Source: Desulfurellaceae bacterium
GTDB taxonomy: Bacteria; Campylobacterota_A; Desulfurellia; JAGGSF01
Direction: 5' to 3'
Assembly (NCBI GenBank): GCA_023128455.1
Contig: JAGMDW010000134.1
Coordinates: forward strand, 1 to 5,542
Length of the DNA: 5,542 bases
Shown here: positions 1 through 5,486 of the stretch, one piece after another
Numbering within the stretch: position 1 is the first letter of the stretch
Layout of the letters: each line of letters opens with the position of its first letter
Position numbers and translations under genes: made by a program
The notes under the pieces: model-generated
What the model saw: the letters and a program-made list of their open reading frames with translations, nothing else
Told to the model about the DNA's origin: nothing
Databases searched by the model: none

Positions 1-32
1 AATTAGCACTTTCTACTATAAAGCGTCAAAAT

Positions 33-60
33 TGGGTGCAAAATGCACCCAGCTATTTTT
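33..60 (+). terminator. Probable intrinsic terminator of an upstream gene
   Basis: An 8-bp perfect stem (TGGGTGCA at 33-40, TGCACCCA at 44-51) with a three-base AAA loop is followed after three bases by a TATTTTT tract. This is the form of a rho-independent terminator for a plus-strand gene ending left of the window. On the other strand the stem is followed by ATTTTG, a weaker T tract, so it could also stop minus-strand transcription coming from the response regulator gene. No gene end is visible next to it. Confidence 0.6.
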
Positions 61-305
61 GTGCAGATTTTAAAGACATGATAAAGATTATATATTTTGC
101 CCTCTTATTCCGCACCTGCCGCTAAAAGGCTTTCCCTTTTAAAGGAACATCCACCAAGAAATGCTTATGTCTTTACCTGACGGGATACAGAACATTTTTC
201 TCAGTATTGAGCAGAAAGAAAAACATTTACTACGATATCTATATTACATCATAATATAGAGTTTTATATTGTATTTTAAGCATTTTTGTTAAGACTTTCT
301 TGGAG

Positions 306-362
306 ATTTTTTTGACAACTATCAAAGATAGTTGCAAACAAATGTTTTCATTTTTTTGACAA
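306..362. repeat. 13-bp direct repeat ATTTTTTTGACAA, two copies
   Basis: The 13-mer ATTTTTTTGACAA occurs at 306-318 and again at 350-362, with start points 44 bases apart. Each copy contains TTGACA, a consensus -35 hexamer. Only the second has a plausible -10 (TTTAAT at 378-383, 16-base spacer), which would point rightward into the 3' end of the oppositely oriented response regulator gene. This could be a duplicated promoter or operator module or a chance T-tract coincidence. Confidence 0.4.
316..334. promoter_or_regulatory. Perfect palindrome CAACTATC-AAA-GATAGTTG
   Basis: Two perfect 8-bp arms (316-323 and 327-334) flank a 3-bp centre. On neither strand does a T tract follow, so it is not an intrinsic terminator; on the plus strand T's precede it instead. 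The left arm overlaps the first TTGACA hexamer (312-317). A 19-bp dyad of this form fits a dimeric repressor site. No gene start lies just downstream on either strand, so its target is unclear. Confidence 0.4.
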
Positions 363-386
363 ACAACAGAAACACTATTTAATTTT

Positions 387-1097
387 CTATTTACAACCTT
401 TGAACTTATAGCCTACATTTCTTACTGTTTCAATGAAGGAATGATCCTTATCCTCAATTTTGGCTCTCAGTCTTCTGATACAAACATCCACCGTTCTATC
501 AGTGCCAAAGTAGTCATAACCCCAAATTTCATTGAGCAATCCTTCTCGTGTGAAAACCCTGCCCTTGTTCATTATGAGAACTTTAAGCACTTCAAACTCC
601 TTAAAGGTCAAAAAAATGCGCTTTCCTTTCAGTAAAACCTCATATTTAGTCAAATCTATAAACAGGTCATTGCATTTAATTATTCCTTCATCGCTTATAT
701 TTTTCGTCCGCCATAAGATCTGTTTGATTCTCAGTATCATTTCCAGAAAATTGGGGGGTTTTAAAATGAAATCGTCTATTTTTGTGATGTTCAGGGATTG
801 TACCATTTCTTTTGAAACAATGGCAAGAATAGGCACATCATAATCTTTTTTGAGTTTCTCGACAAATTGCAGCATTTTCTCAAAACCAATATCCACCAGG
901 AAAATATCGGGTGATTTTGAAGAGATAAAATCGGGTGTTATTTTGTCTTGACGAATGTCTCTGGCATTCGCAAGCAATTCTGGCTTCGCAGAATTGTCTT
1001 GACAAATAAGAGAAGAATCAAAACCACTTTGGGAAAGTTTCAAATCAAGCTCCTTTATTTCTCTATCTTCTCCTATTACAATTATCTTTGCCAACAT
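387..1097 (-). CDS. OmpR/PhoB-family response regulator with atypical receiver
   Basis: A two-domain cytoplasmic transcription factor of 236 residues. The N-terminal receiver (about 4-128) keeps the phosphorylatable Asp69 (LVDI), Ser95 in the Thr/Ser position and the conserved Lys113 (ILKPP). The acidic pocket reads Gly9-Glu10-Asp11, where relatives such as PhoB have Glu-Asp-Glu, so one pocket acid is lost. About 17 extra residues (roughly 33-60) sit before Asp69. The C-terminal winged helix (about 139-236) is canonical, with FLTFKEFEVL, the recognition-helix segment RTVDVCIRRLRAKIE (201-215) and the final hairpin ETVRNVGYKF. No histidine kinase is next to it, so it is an orphan in this window. 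It is divergent from the diguanylate cyclase gene across 219 bases. No Shine-Dalgarno precedes the ATG, which lies inside a perfect inverted repeat. The family call is secure; its targets are unknown. Confidence 0.93.
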   Translation of the reverse strand: MLAKIIVIGEDREIKELDLKLSQSGFDSSLICQDNSAKPELLANARDIRQDKITPDFISSKSPDIFLVDIGFEKMLQFVEKLKKDYDVPILAIVSKEMVQSLNITKIDDFILKPPNFLEMILRIKQILWRTKNISDEGIIKCNDLFIDLTKYEVLLKGKRIFLTFKEFEVLKVLIMNKGRVFTREGLLNEIWGYDYFGTDRTVDVCIRRLRAKIEDKDHSFIETVRNVGYKFKGCK

Positions 1098-1114
1098 AAC
1101 TACACTATGTTGGC
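1090..1114. promoter_or_regulatory. Perfect 9-bp inverted repeat over the response regulator start codon
   Basis: Arms GCCAACATA (1090-1098) and TATGTTGGC (1106-1114) are perfectly complementary around a 7-base centre. The minus-strand start codon (1095-1097) lies inside one arm. If the transcript begins upstream of 1114, the RNA could fold and bury the ATG. If it begins nearer 1100, as the TTGACA at 1135-1130 might suggest, the repeat works as DNA, for example an autoregulatory operator overlapping the promoter. Confidence 0.55.
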
Positions 1115-1135
1115 ATATTAGTGGAATGATGTCAA
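1107..1135 (-). promoter_or_regulatory. Possible promoter of the response regulator gene
   Basis: On the minus strand a perfect -35 TTGACA (1135-1130) is followed after 17 bases by CAACAT (1112-1107), which matches only half of the -10 consensus. An alternative -10, TAATAT (1120-1115), is too close to this -35 and would need another. A start near 1100 would give an almost leaderless mRNA, consistent with the missing ribosome site. Confidence 0.3.
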
Positions 1136-1221
1136 ACCACAGTTATCTGGGTTGGCTGGTTTTTCAAATTGGTAGTATTGATGTGTGTTTTAAGTAAATG
1201 ATATTAGCTCCTTAAAACTCA

Positions 1222-1251
1222 TTGACAAAAGCAGTGTGATGCTTTTATATA
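1222..1251 (+). promoter_or_regulatory. Probable sigma-70 promoter of the diguanylate cyclase gene
   Basis: A perfect TTGACA (1222-1227) is followed after 18 bases by TATATA (1246-1251). The predicted start is near 1258, leaving a leader of about 60 bases. This is too short for a c-di-GMP aptamer, and none is recognised. A GAGGGGG ribosome site (1303-1309) precedes the ATG at 1317. Confidence 0.6.
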
Positions 1252-1316
1252 CATGTATGCATTTTGCTTTTTGACTGAGTGAGAAAAGATTAAATTTCCG
1301 CTGAGGGGGAATAACG

Positions 1317-2228
1317 ATGAGAGAATTTAAAAAATCGCCTATTAAGATTCTTCTATGTAATAATTTGGAAAATTATAAGTTAATTGAAACTTATCTGCAA
1401 GAAGAGGAATTTGTATTATTGCAAATCGATGAAAAAGAGAAAATTCAAGAAGCCCTTGATGGAAAAAGCATTAACTTAATTCTCATGGATATTCTAATGC
1501 CAGAAAAGTTAGGGATGGAATGGTTAAGGGAAATTATTAAGAAGAAAATGGTGCCGGTAGTTATGATTACTGAATCTAATAATGAAGAAGCAGTGGTTCA
1601 ATTTCTTAAAGATGGTGCTGTTGATTATATTTCAAGAGATGGTCTTACAAAGGAGGGATTGCTGGAAATTATCAGGAAAGCGATAGAAGAGTGGAAAGAG
1701 CTACAACAAAGAGAAGCTAATTTAGAAGAATTAGAGCAATTGGTATACTTTGATCCACTTACTGGTGTAAAAAGCAAGTATGCGATTTTCCAAAAACTGG
1801 AAGAGGAGGTAAGGCGAGTTAAACGCTATAAAAGGGAACTGGCTTTGATTATGCTGAACCTTGACCATCTTAAAAAAATAAACGATGAGCATGGATACCT
1901 TATAGGAGATAAAATAATAAGAAAAGTTGCAACTCTAATTAGAGATAATGCTCGTGAAGTAGACTTTATAGGATGTATCGGTGGAGAAGAGTTTATTATT
2001 ATTTCACCAGATACTACTTTATCTTCAGCCTTAAAAGTAGCTGAGCGGATTCGAAAGTGCATCGAAGAGAGCGAAATAAAGGATTCGAAAGGCAATATAC
2101 TTAAGATAACTGTGAGTCAAGGAGTGGTTGGCTATGAGCCAGATGAGGACCAACAATCTTTTATCTCCAGAGCTGACAAGGCTTTGCATAAAGCCAAAGA
2201 AGAAGGTCGGAATAGGGTGGAAACATAA
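1317..2228 (+). CDS. Receiver-GGDEF diguanylate cyclase (PleD/WspR-like layout)
   Basis: A 303-residue cytoplasmic protein expected to make cyclic di-GMP from two GTP. The receiver domain (about 9-123) has the phospho-acceptor position Asp58 (LMDI) and Thr85. The acidic Mg-binding pair is Asn15-Asn16, and the conserved Lys is Arg107 (YISRDGLT). Phosphorylation by the usual chemistry is therefore doubtful. A helical linker (about 124-142) leads to the GGDEF domain (about 143-303). This domain looks active: DPLTG at 146-150, metal-site Asp183 in NLDHLKKIND, signature GGEEF at 222-226, and the C-terminal ADKALHKAKEEGRNRV. An inhibitory I-site RxxD is present (Arg213-Asp216, five residues before the signature), so product feedback is likely. 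The start is supported by a GAGG-type ribosome site eight bases upstream. It is divergent from the response regulator gene; 156 bases separate it from the ABC operon, which has its own promoter. Confidence 0.93.
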   Translation: MREFKKSPIKILLCNNLENYKLIETYLQEEEFVLLQIDEKEKIQEALDGKSINLILMDILMPEKLGMEWLREIIKKKMVPVVMITESNNEEAVVQFLKDGAVDYISRDGLTKEGLLEIIRKAIEEWKELQQREANLEELEQLVYFDPLTGVKSKYAIFQKLEEEVRRVKRYKRELALIMLNLDHLKKINDEHGYLIGDKIIRKVATLIRDNAREVDFIGCIGGEEFIIISPDTTLSSALKVAERIRKCIEESEIKDSKGNILKITVSQGVVGYEPDEDQQSFISRADKALHKAKEEGRNRVET

Positions 2229-2261
2229 TTCATGGTTAGTTTTAATTATATATTGTGCATT

Positions 2262-2294
2262 TTATTTTAAAATAATCGCCGTTTTTAGATAAAA
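2262..2294. repeat. AT-only palindromes between cyclase and ABC operon
   Basis: TTATTTTAAAATAA (2262-2275) is a perfect 14-bp palindrome. The TTAGATAAAA at 2285-2294 is an exact inverted copy of TTTTATCTAA (2339-2348) in the downstream operator-like element. GTTAGTTTTA also occurs twice (2235-2244 and 2334-2343). These could be auxiliary half-sites, but short AT-rich words recur easily here. No convincing terminator of the cyclase gene was found. Confidence 0.3.
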
Positions 2295-2306
2295 ATAATT
2301 TAACGC

Positions 2307-2335
2307 TTGACAGGGTAATTTTAGTCTTATACAGT
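2307..2335 (+). promoter_or_regulatory. Probable promoter of the ABC importer operon
   Basis: A perfect -35 TTGACA (2307-2312) is followed after 17 bases by TACAGT (2330-2335), the position that aligns with a perfect TATAAT in the promoter of the FeoA-repeat gene. TATACA (2328-2333) is an alternative -10 with a 15-base spacer. The weak -10 lies inside the shared operator-like element. Confidence 0.6.
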
Positions 2336-2357
2336 TAGTTTTATCTAACAAGATAAG
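2321..2357 (+). promoter_or_regulatory. Operator-like element, copy A (ABC operon)
   Basis: Two adjacent 14-bp units, TTAGTCTTATACAG (2321-2334) and TTAGTTTTATCTAA (2335-2348), are followed by CAAGATAAG. The second unit is a TTAG-N6-CTAA inverted repeat. With one extra base each side it is GTTAG/CTAAC, and an outer CTTAT (2326-2330)/ATAAG (2353-2357) pair extends the dyad to 32 bp with 10 of 13 paired positions matching. It covers the -10 and the probable start point, as expected of a repressor site. It aligns without gaps to 4725-4761 at 28 of 37 positions. Confidence 0.6.
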
Positions 2358-2384
2358 TAAATATAAATAAAATTAAGAGGTGTT

Positions 2385-3362
2385 ATGACAACTCTACGAA
2401 TTGCCTTAAAATTATTTTTAGCTTTATTTTTGGTTTTTTTGTTTAACTCATTAGCGCTTGCAAAACCGGTTATAAAAGTTGCCTCACCTCCCTGCGAGAG
2501 AATTGTTCCCTTGATTTATATGGAACATTTATCACAACAGGGAAAGTTGGATTTTAAGGTTGAAGTCAAACCTATTAAAGCTGATATGATAAAGCTTATG
2601 ATAGCCTCGGAAAAAGTGGATTTCATGGCTGTTCCCTCTACAACGGCTGCAAATTTCTACAATAAGGGAGCAAATGTAAAACTTATTGTTGTTTCTTATT
2701 GGGGGGATTTTCAGGTTTTGAGTAAAAAAGAAGTATCTTCTTTTAAAGATTTAAGAGGTAAAAAGATTATAGTGCCTCGTCAAGGGAATTTATTAGATGC
2801 AATATTCAAATATTTAGCAAAAAAGAACGGATTAAGTGTAAAAGATGTAAAAATTGAGTATGGTTGTAAGAGCCCGGTGATGGTTTCCAATCTGCTTTTA
2901 TCTGATAAGATAGATTTTGCCGTTCTTCCGGAACCTTTTGCCTCAATAGCAGTATCCAAGGGCAAAGGAAAGATAAAAAGGGTTATAGATATAACAAAAG
3001 AATATGAAAAGGTAACAAAACATGAACTTCCTCAAGCCGGCCTTATAGTCATAGGAGAAAAGAGTAATGAAATTATTAAAGAATTTATGGAGGGATACAA
3101 GAAGGCAATAGAATTTGTGAATGAAAATCCTGAACAAGCAGGCAATCTTACAGAAAAGAAGATGGGAAAGTTTTATAAAATTAAACCTATAGCACTATCC
3201 ATGAAGTATTCCAGAATAAAGTATGTTCCTGCAAAAGATGTTGAAGAAAATTTAAATTATTTTTTTAACATTATTTTAAATTTTTCACCGAAAACTATAG
3301 GAGGAAAATTACCGGATAAAAAGCTATATGACAATTTTACAAATTGCCGTAAAAACGAATAG
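2385..3362 (+). CDS. ABC importer substrate-binding protein, NitT/TauT (NMT1/THI5-like) family
   Basis: A 325-residue exported binding protein. Residues 1-26 are a typical signal peptide: Arg5 and Lys9, a long Leu/Phe core, then ALA before the cleavage site at Lys27. There is no lipobox cysteine, so it is probably free in a periplasm. The mature part has the NMT1/TauA-type fold: a first beta strand at IKVAS (30-34), VDFMAVPSTTAANFY (78-92), the SFKDLRGKKIIVPRQG segment (119-134) and the hinge-region LPEPFAS (181-187). The family carries varied small molecules (nitrate, sulfonates, pyrimidine precursors), so the substrate cannot be read from homology. Cys37 in SPPCER and Cys161 in YGCKSP lie where ligand-cleft loops often sit. 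ATG 2385 is supported by AAGAGG four bases upstream. It is the first gene of a three-gene operon, five bases before the permease, under a promoter bearing the element shared with the FeoA-repeat gene. Confidence 0.88.
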   Translation: MTTLRIALKLFLALFLVFLFNSLALAKPVIKVASPPCERIVPLIYMEHLSQQGKLDFKVEVKPIKADMIKLMIASEKVDFMAVPSTTAANFYNKGANVKLIVVSYWGDFQVLSKKEVSSFKDLRGKKIIVPRQGNLLDAIFKYLAKKNGLSVKDVKIEYGCKSPVMVSNLLLSDKIDFAVLPEPFASIAVSKGKGKIKRVIDITKEYEKVTKHELPQAGLIVIGEKSNEIIKEFMEGYKKAIEFVNENPEQAGNLTEKKMGKFYKIKPIALSMKYSRIKYVPAKDVEENLNYFFNIILNFSPKTIGGKLPDKKLYDNFTNCRKNE

Positions 3363-3367
3363 TTTCT

Positions 3368-4108
3368 ATGAATTTTAATCTTTATAAGATCTTTGGAATA
3401 ATATTGATTTTTGTTGTATGGCAGATTTTGTCTGTGTTGTTTCATTTTTCAATTCCCTCTCCTTTTCTGGCGATAAAGACTTTAATGGGTTTTGTGTTAA
3501 TAGAAGAAGTTTGGTTTAATATCCTTGTTACATTAAAAAGAATCATAATAGGAATTTTGATAAGTAGCTTTTTCGGTTTGTTGTTGGGAATCTTGGCAGG
3601 TATAAACAACAGGATAAAGAACATTTTAGAACCTTTAAGATGGGTTACGATGACCACGCCAGATATCATAATCATAATCATAGGAGTGTTGGTATTCGGA
3701 TTGGGGGGATTTCCTGTAATATTTACAATTGTTGTAATTATAACTCCACTTATGTATGTGAGCATAATGGAAGGGGTTAGGTCCATAGATAAAGAAACAA
3801 TGGAGATGTGCAGGATATTTAAGGTATCAAAGAAAAAGCTGTTTATGGATGTGTATATTCCTGCCATTAGTTATTCTATAATCTCGGCTTTGATGTATGC
3901 CTTTACTATGGGGGTAAGAATAGCGATAATGGCTGAATTTATATCGGCTTCAAAAGGTGTAGGAAATGCATTGTACCTGTCATGGACATATTTAGAAAAA
4001 GGTGAAGTCTTTGCCTGGGCTATTATTTCTTTAATCTTAGCTGCTTTTATGGAACTGATTATATTAAATCCTGTGGAGAAAAGGCTCTTAAGGTGGAAAA
4101 GTGGATGA
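3368..4108 (+). CDS. ABC importer permease, SsuC/TauC-like (BPD_transp_1)
   Basis: A 246-residue inner-membrane permease with about six hydrophobic segments, roughly 8-28, 57-79, 99-124, 117-134, 168-190 and 212-236; the middle boundaries are uncertain. The cytoplasmic coupling loop that docks the ATPase is visible at about 146-166 (EMCRIFKVSKKKLFMDVYIP), ending in the usual I-P. The normally conserved Gly of this EAA motif is Lys152, a mild divergence. PSPFLAIKTL near residue 31 and the region before the loop are typical of NitT/TauT permeases. It starts five bases after the binding-protein stop with no clear ribosome site, so translational coupling is likely. Its end overlaps the ATPase start by eight bases. 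It should form a homodimeric channel with two copies of the ATPase. Confidence 0.9.
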   Translation: MNFNLYKIFGIILIFVVWQILSVLFHFSIPSPFLAIKTLMGFVLIEEVWFNILVTLKRIIIGILISSFFGLLLGILAGINNRIKNILEPLRWVTMTTPDIIIIIIGVLVFGLGGFPVIFTIVVIITPLMYVSIMEGVRSIDKETMEMCRIFKVSKKKLFMDVYIPAISYSIISALMYAFTMGVRIAIMAEFISASKGVGNALYLSWTYLEKGEVFAWAIISLILAAFMELIILNPVEKRLLRWKSG

Positions 4109-4715
4109 TGTGACAATAAGGATTTCACATGTTTCAAAGTCTTTTGGGAAATTAAAAGTTTTAGATGATCTTAATTTTGAGATAAAAAAAGGAGAAAGGA
4201 TTTTAATATTTGGACCAACCGGTATTGGAAAGACAACAATATTAAAGATGATCGCAGGTATTTTAAAAGCCGACGGAGGATCTGTCGAAGTTAAGGGAAC
4301 TGTAGGCTATGTTTTCCAGGAGCCGCGACTTTTACCGTGGAAAACTGCGGTTGAAAATATAAATCTTGTCTTATCAGATAGAAAAAAAGCTATGGAATGG
4401 CTTGAGAAAATAGGATTAAAAGGTTTTGAAAATCATTACCCTAATAGTTTAAGTGGAGGGATGAAACAGAAAGTGGCGTTAGCCAGGGCTTTGGCGATAG
4501 AACCACAGATTTTACTGTTAGACGAACCCCTTTCTGGTTTAGATTTCAAAGCCAGAGATGAAATTCTATCTTTACTTGATAAGATTTTAAGTGCTAATAG
4601 ATCAACGGTGGTTTATGTTACCCATAATATGAAAGAAGTTTCAAATTTTACGGATAAGGTTTTGGTTTTACCGTATTCTAAAAAACAGTTCAATTTAAGC
4701 GTAAAAAAAGCTTGA
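4101..4715 (+). CDS. ABC importer ATPase, SsuB/TauB-like
   Basis: A 204-residue ATP-binding subunit that powers the importer. All catalytic motifs are present: Walker A GPTGIGKTT (38-46), Q-loop Gln73, signature LSGGM (117-121), Walker B ILLLDE (137-142), D-loop SGLD (145-148) and switch His175. FQEPRLLPW at 72-80 is typical of the SsuB/TauB/NrtD group. It is shorter than the usual 240-260 residues because it ends soon after the switch region, but the catalytic core is complete. The start is GTG, preceded by AAGGTGG (4090-4096) and overlapping the permease stop by eight bases. The stop codon TGA (4713-4715) lies inside the TTGACA -35 hexamer of the next gene's promoter, and no terminator intervenes, so read-through into the FeoA-repeat gene is possible. 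Confidence 0.93.
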   Translation: MDDVTIRISHVSKSFGKLKVLDDLNFEIKKGERILIFGPTGIGKTTILKMIAGILKADGGSVEVKGTVGYVFQEPRLLPWKTAVENINLVLSDRKKAMEWLEKIGLKGFENHYPNSLSGGMKQKVALARALAIEPQILLLDEPLSGLDFKARDEILSLLDKILSANRSTVVYVTHNMKEVSNFTDKVLVLPYSKKQFNLSVKKA

Positions 4716-4739
4716 CAGGATAGATTAGTTTCATATAAT
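4712..4739 (+). promoter_or_regulatory. Consensus promoter of the triple-FeoA gene
   Basis: A perfect TTGACA (4712-4717) and a perfect TATAAT (4734-4739) are separated by 16 bases. The -35 overlaps the end of the ATPase gene. The predicted start near 4746 falls inside the operator-like element. A GGAGG ribosome site (4761-4765) follows, seven bases before the GTG start. Confidence 0.75.
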
Positions 4740-4761
4740 TAGCTTCACCTAATAAAATAAG
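4725..4761 (+). promoter_or_regulatory. Operator-like element, copy B (triple-FeoA gene)
   Basis: Two adjacent 14-bp units, TTAGTTTCATATAA (4725-4738) and TTAGCTTCACCTAA (4739-4752), are identical at 11 of 14 positions and are followed by TAAAATAAG. The second unit is the inverted repeat ATTAG-N6-CTAAT (4738-4753). The element spans the -10 hexamer and the expected start point. It matches copy A at 28 of 37 positions without gaps, and all nine differences are C/T or A/G. Confidence 0.65.
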
Positions 4762-4772
4762 GAGGATAAAAG

Positions 4773-5477
4773 GTGAGGTTGACTGAAGTTGAGCCAGAGA
4801 CTAAAGTAACAGTAGAAAAAATAGAAGCTGGCTCTGAGGCTAAAAATTACTTAAAGGATTTGGGAATTGAAGAGGGTGTAGGACTTACAGTGGTGACCAC
4901 TGAGCCTTCGCGTGTGAAAACAGGACCTATTTCCGTAAAGATTGGAGGAAAGGATGTAGTTTTAGGTTTGGGATGGGCAGATAAAATATACATAGAAAAG
5001 GATAATAGTATTTTGCCTGTTTTAGAATTGGAAAAAGGAGAAAAAGGAATAATCAATCGGGTTGAGTGTGGAAAATTTTTGAAGGATTGGTTCTCTCAAA
5101 TTGGTATTGAAGAAGAAAAGGAAATTGAGTTCTTGGGACATCTTCCTGATGATACTTTGGTGTTTGATATAGATGACAATGAGATAAAGTTGGGAGAAGG
5201 TCAAGCATCTAAGTTCTTAGCAGAATATGAGAATGAAACTATTCAAGTTAACAGTCTTAAGGAAGGAAACAGTGGAAAAATAAGTAGAATATTTAGTGGA
5301 ACTAAATTCACGGAAAAACTTAAAAATGTTATGCAAGGGAAAACAATAACACTGGTAAGGAGAGAAAGCTCTGCTCCTGCTCCAGTCAAAGGAAACTATG
5401 TTGTTGCAAAGATAGGAAAACAATTAATAACTATCGGCAAAGGTTTGGCGGAAAAAATTCAAGTTACTTATTTTTAG
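4773..5477 (+). CDS. Triple FeoA-domain protein
   Basis: A 234-residue soluble protein with no signal peptide or membrane segment, built from three successive FeoA (SH3-like) domains at about 1-77, 80-153 and 155-234. Each repeats the FeoA pattern: an opening L-x-x-x-x-x-G/T strand (LTEVEPETKVTVEKI, LELEKGEKGIINRV, VNSLKEGNSGKISRI), a helix leading to LGIEEG or IGIEEE (degenerate in domain 3), a central strand, and a closing segment (LGLGWADKIYIE, IKLGEGQASKFLAE, ITIGKGLAEKIQVT). FeoA is usually a single domain of about 75-80 residues that assists the ferrous-iron transporter FeoB; the same fold is fused to DtxR-type repressors. Here it follows an ABC importer and shares its promoter element. 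The start is GTG, supported by GGAGG seven bases upstream. The domain call is by pattern recognition. A role in metal handling is inferred from the family and context. Confidence 0.85.
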   Translation: MRLTEVEPETKVTVEKIEAGSEAKNYLKDLGIEEGVGLTVVTTEPSRVKTGPISVKIGGKDVVLGLGWADKIYIEKDNSILPVLELEKGEKGIINRVECGKFLKDWFSQIGIEEEKEIEFLGHLPDDTLVFDIDDNEIKLGEGQASKFLAEYENETIQVNSLKEGNSGKISRIFSGTKFTEKLKNVMQGKTITLVRRESSAPAPVKGNYVVAKIGKQLITIGKGLAEKIQVTYF

Positions 5478-5486
5478 GAGGGATAC

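Larger units (their letters stand above)
61..386. other. Non-coding stretch between terminator and response regulator
   Basis: I find no convincing gene in these roughly 325 bases. Positions about 100-190 are visibly richer in G and C than the flanks and contain small inverted repeats (AAAAGG at 124-129 with CCTTTT at 135-140; CTCA/TGAG at 200-211). Frames here carry early stops, and the best short ORF (161-259, 32 residues, ATG) has no ribosome site. I do not recognise a tRNA or a known riboswitch. The right half is very AT-rich and holds the palindrome and direct repeat listed separately. Confidence 0.6.

Noticed and set aside
161..259. 32-residue ORF starting with ATG in the left non-coding region
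   Set aside because: No ribosome site, no recognisable family, and its end runs into low-complexity Tyr/Ile codons. It is probably chance.
316..334. Palindrome as terminator of the response regulator gene
   Set aside because: On the minus strand the stem is followed by A's rather than T's, so it lacks the U tract of an intrinsic terminator.
1258..1316. c-di-GMP riboswitch in the cyclase leader
   Set aside because: The leader is only about 60 bases and shows none of the GEMM aptamer's conserved segments.
3442..3867. 141-codon open frame on the minus strand opposite the permease gene
   Set aside because: It is antisense to a clear permease, rich in Ile/Met/Pro from complementing hydrophobic codons, and matches no known protein pattern.
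2385..4715. Calling the importer ssuABC or tauABC
   Set aside because: The family resemblance does not fix the substrate. No sulfonate or taurine catabolic gene is present, and the FeoA neighbour and shared promoter element point elsewhere.
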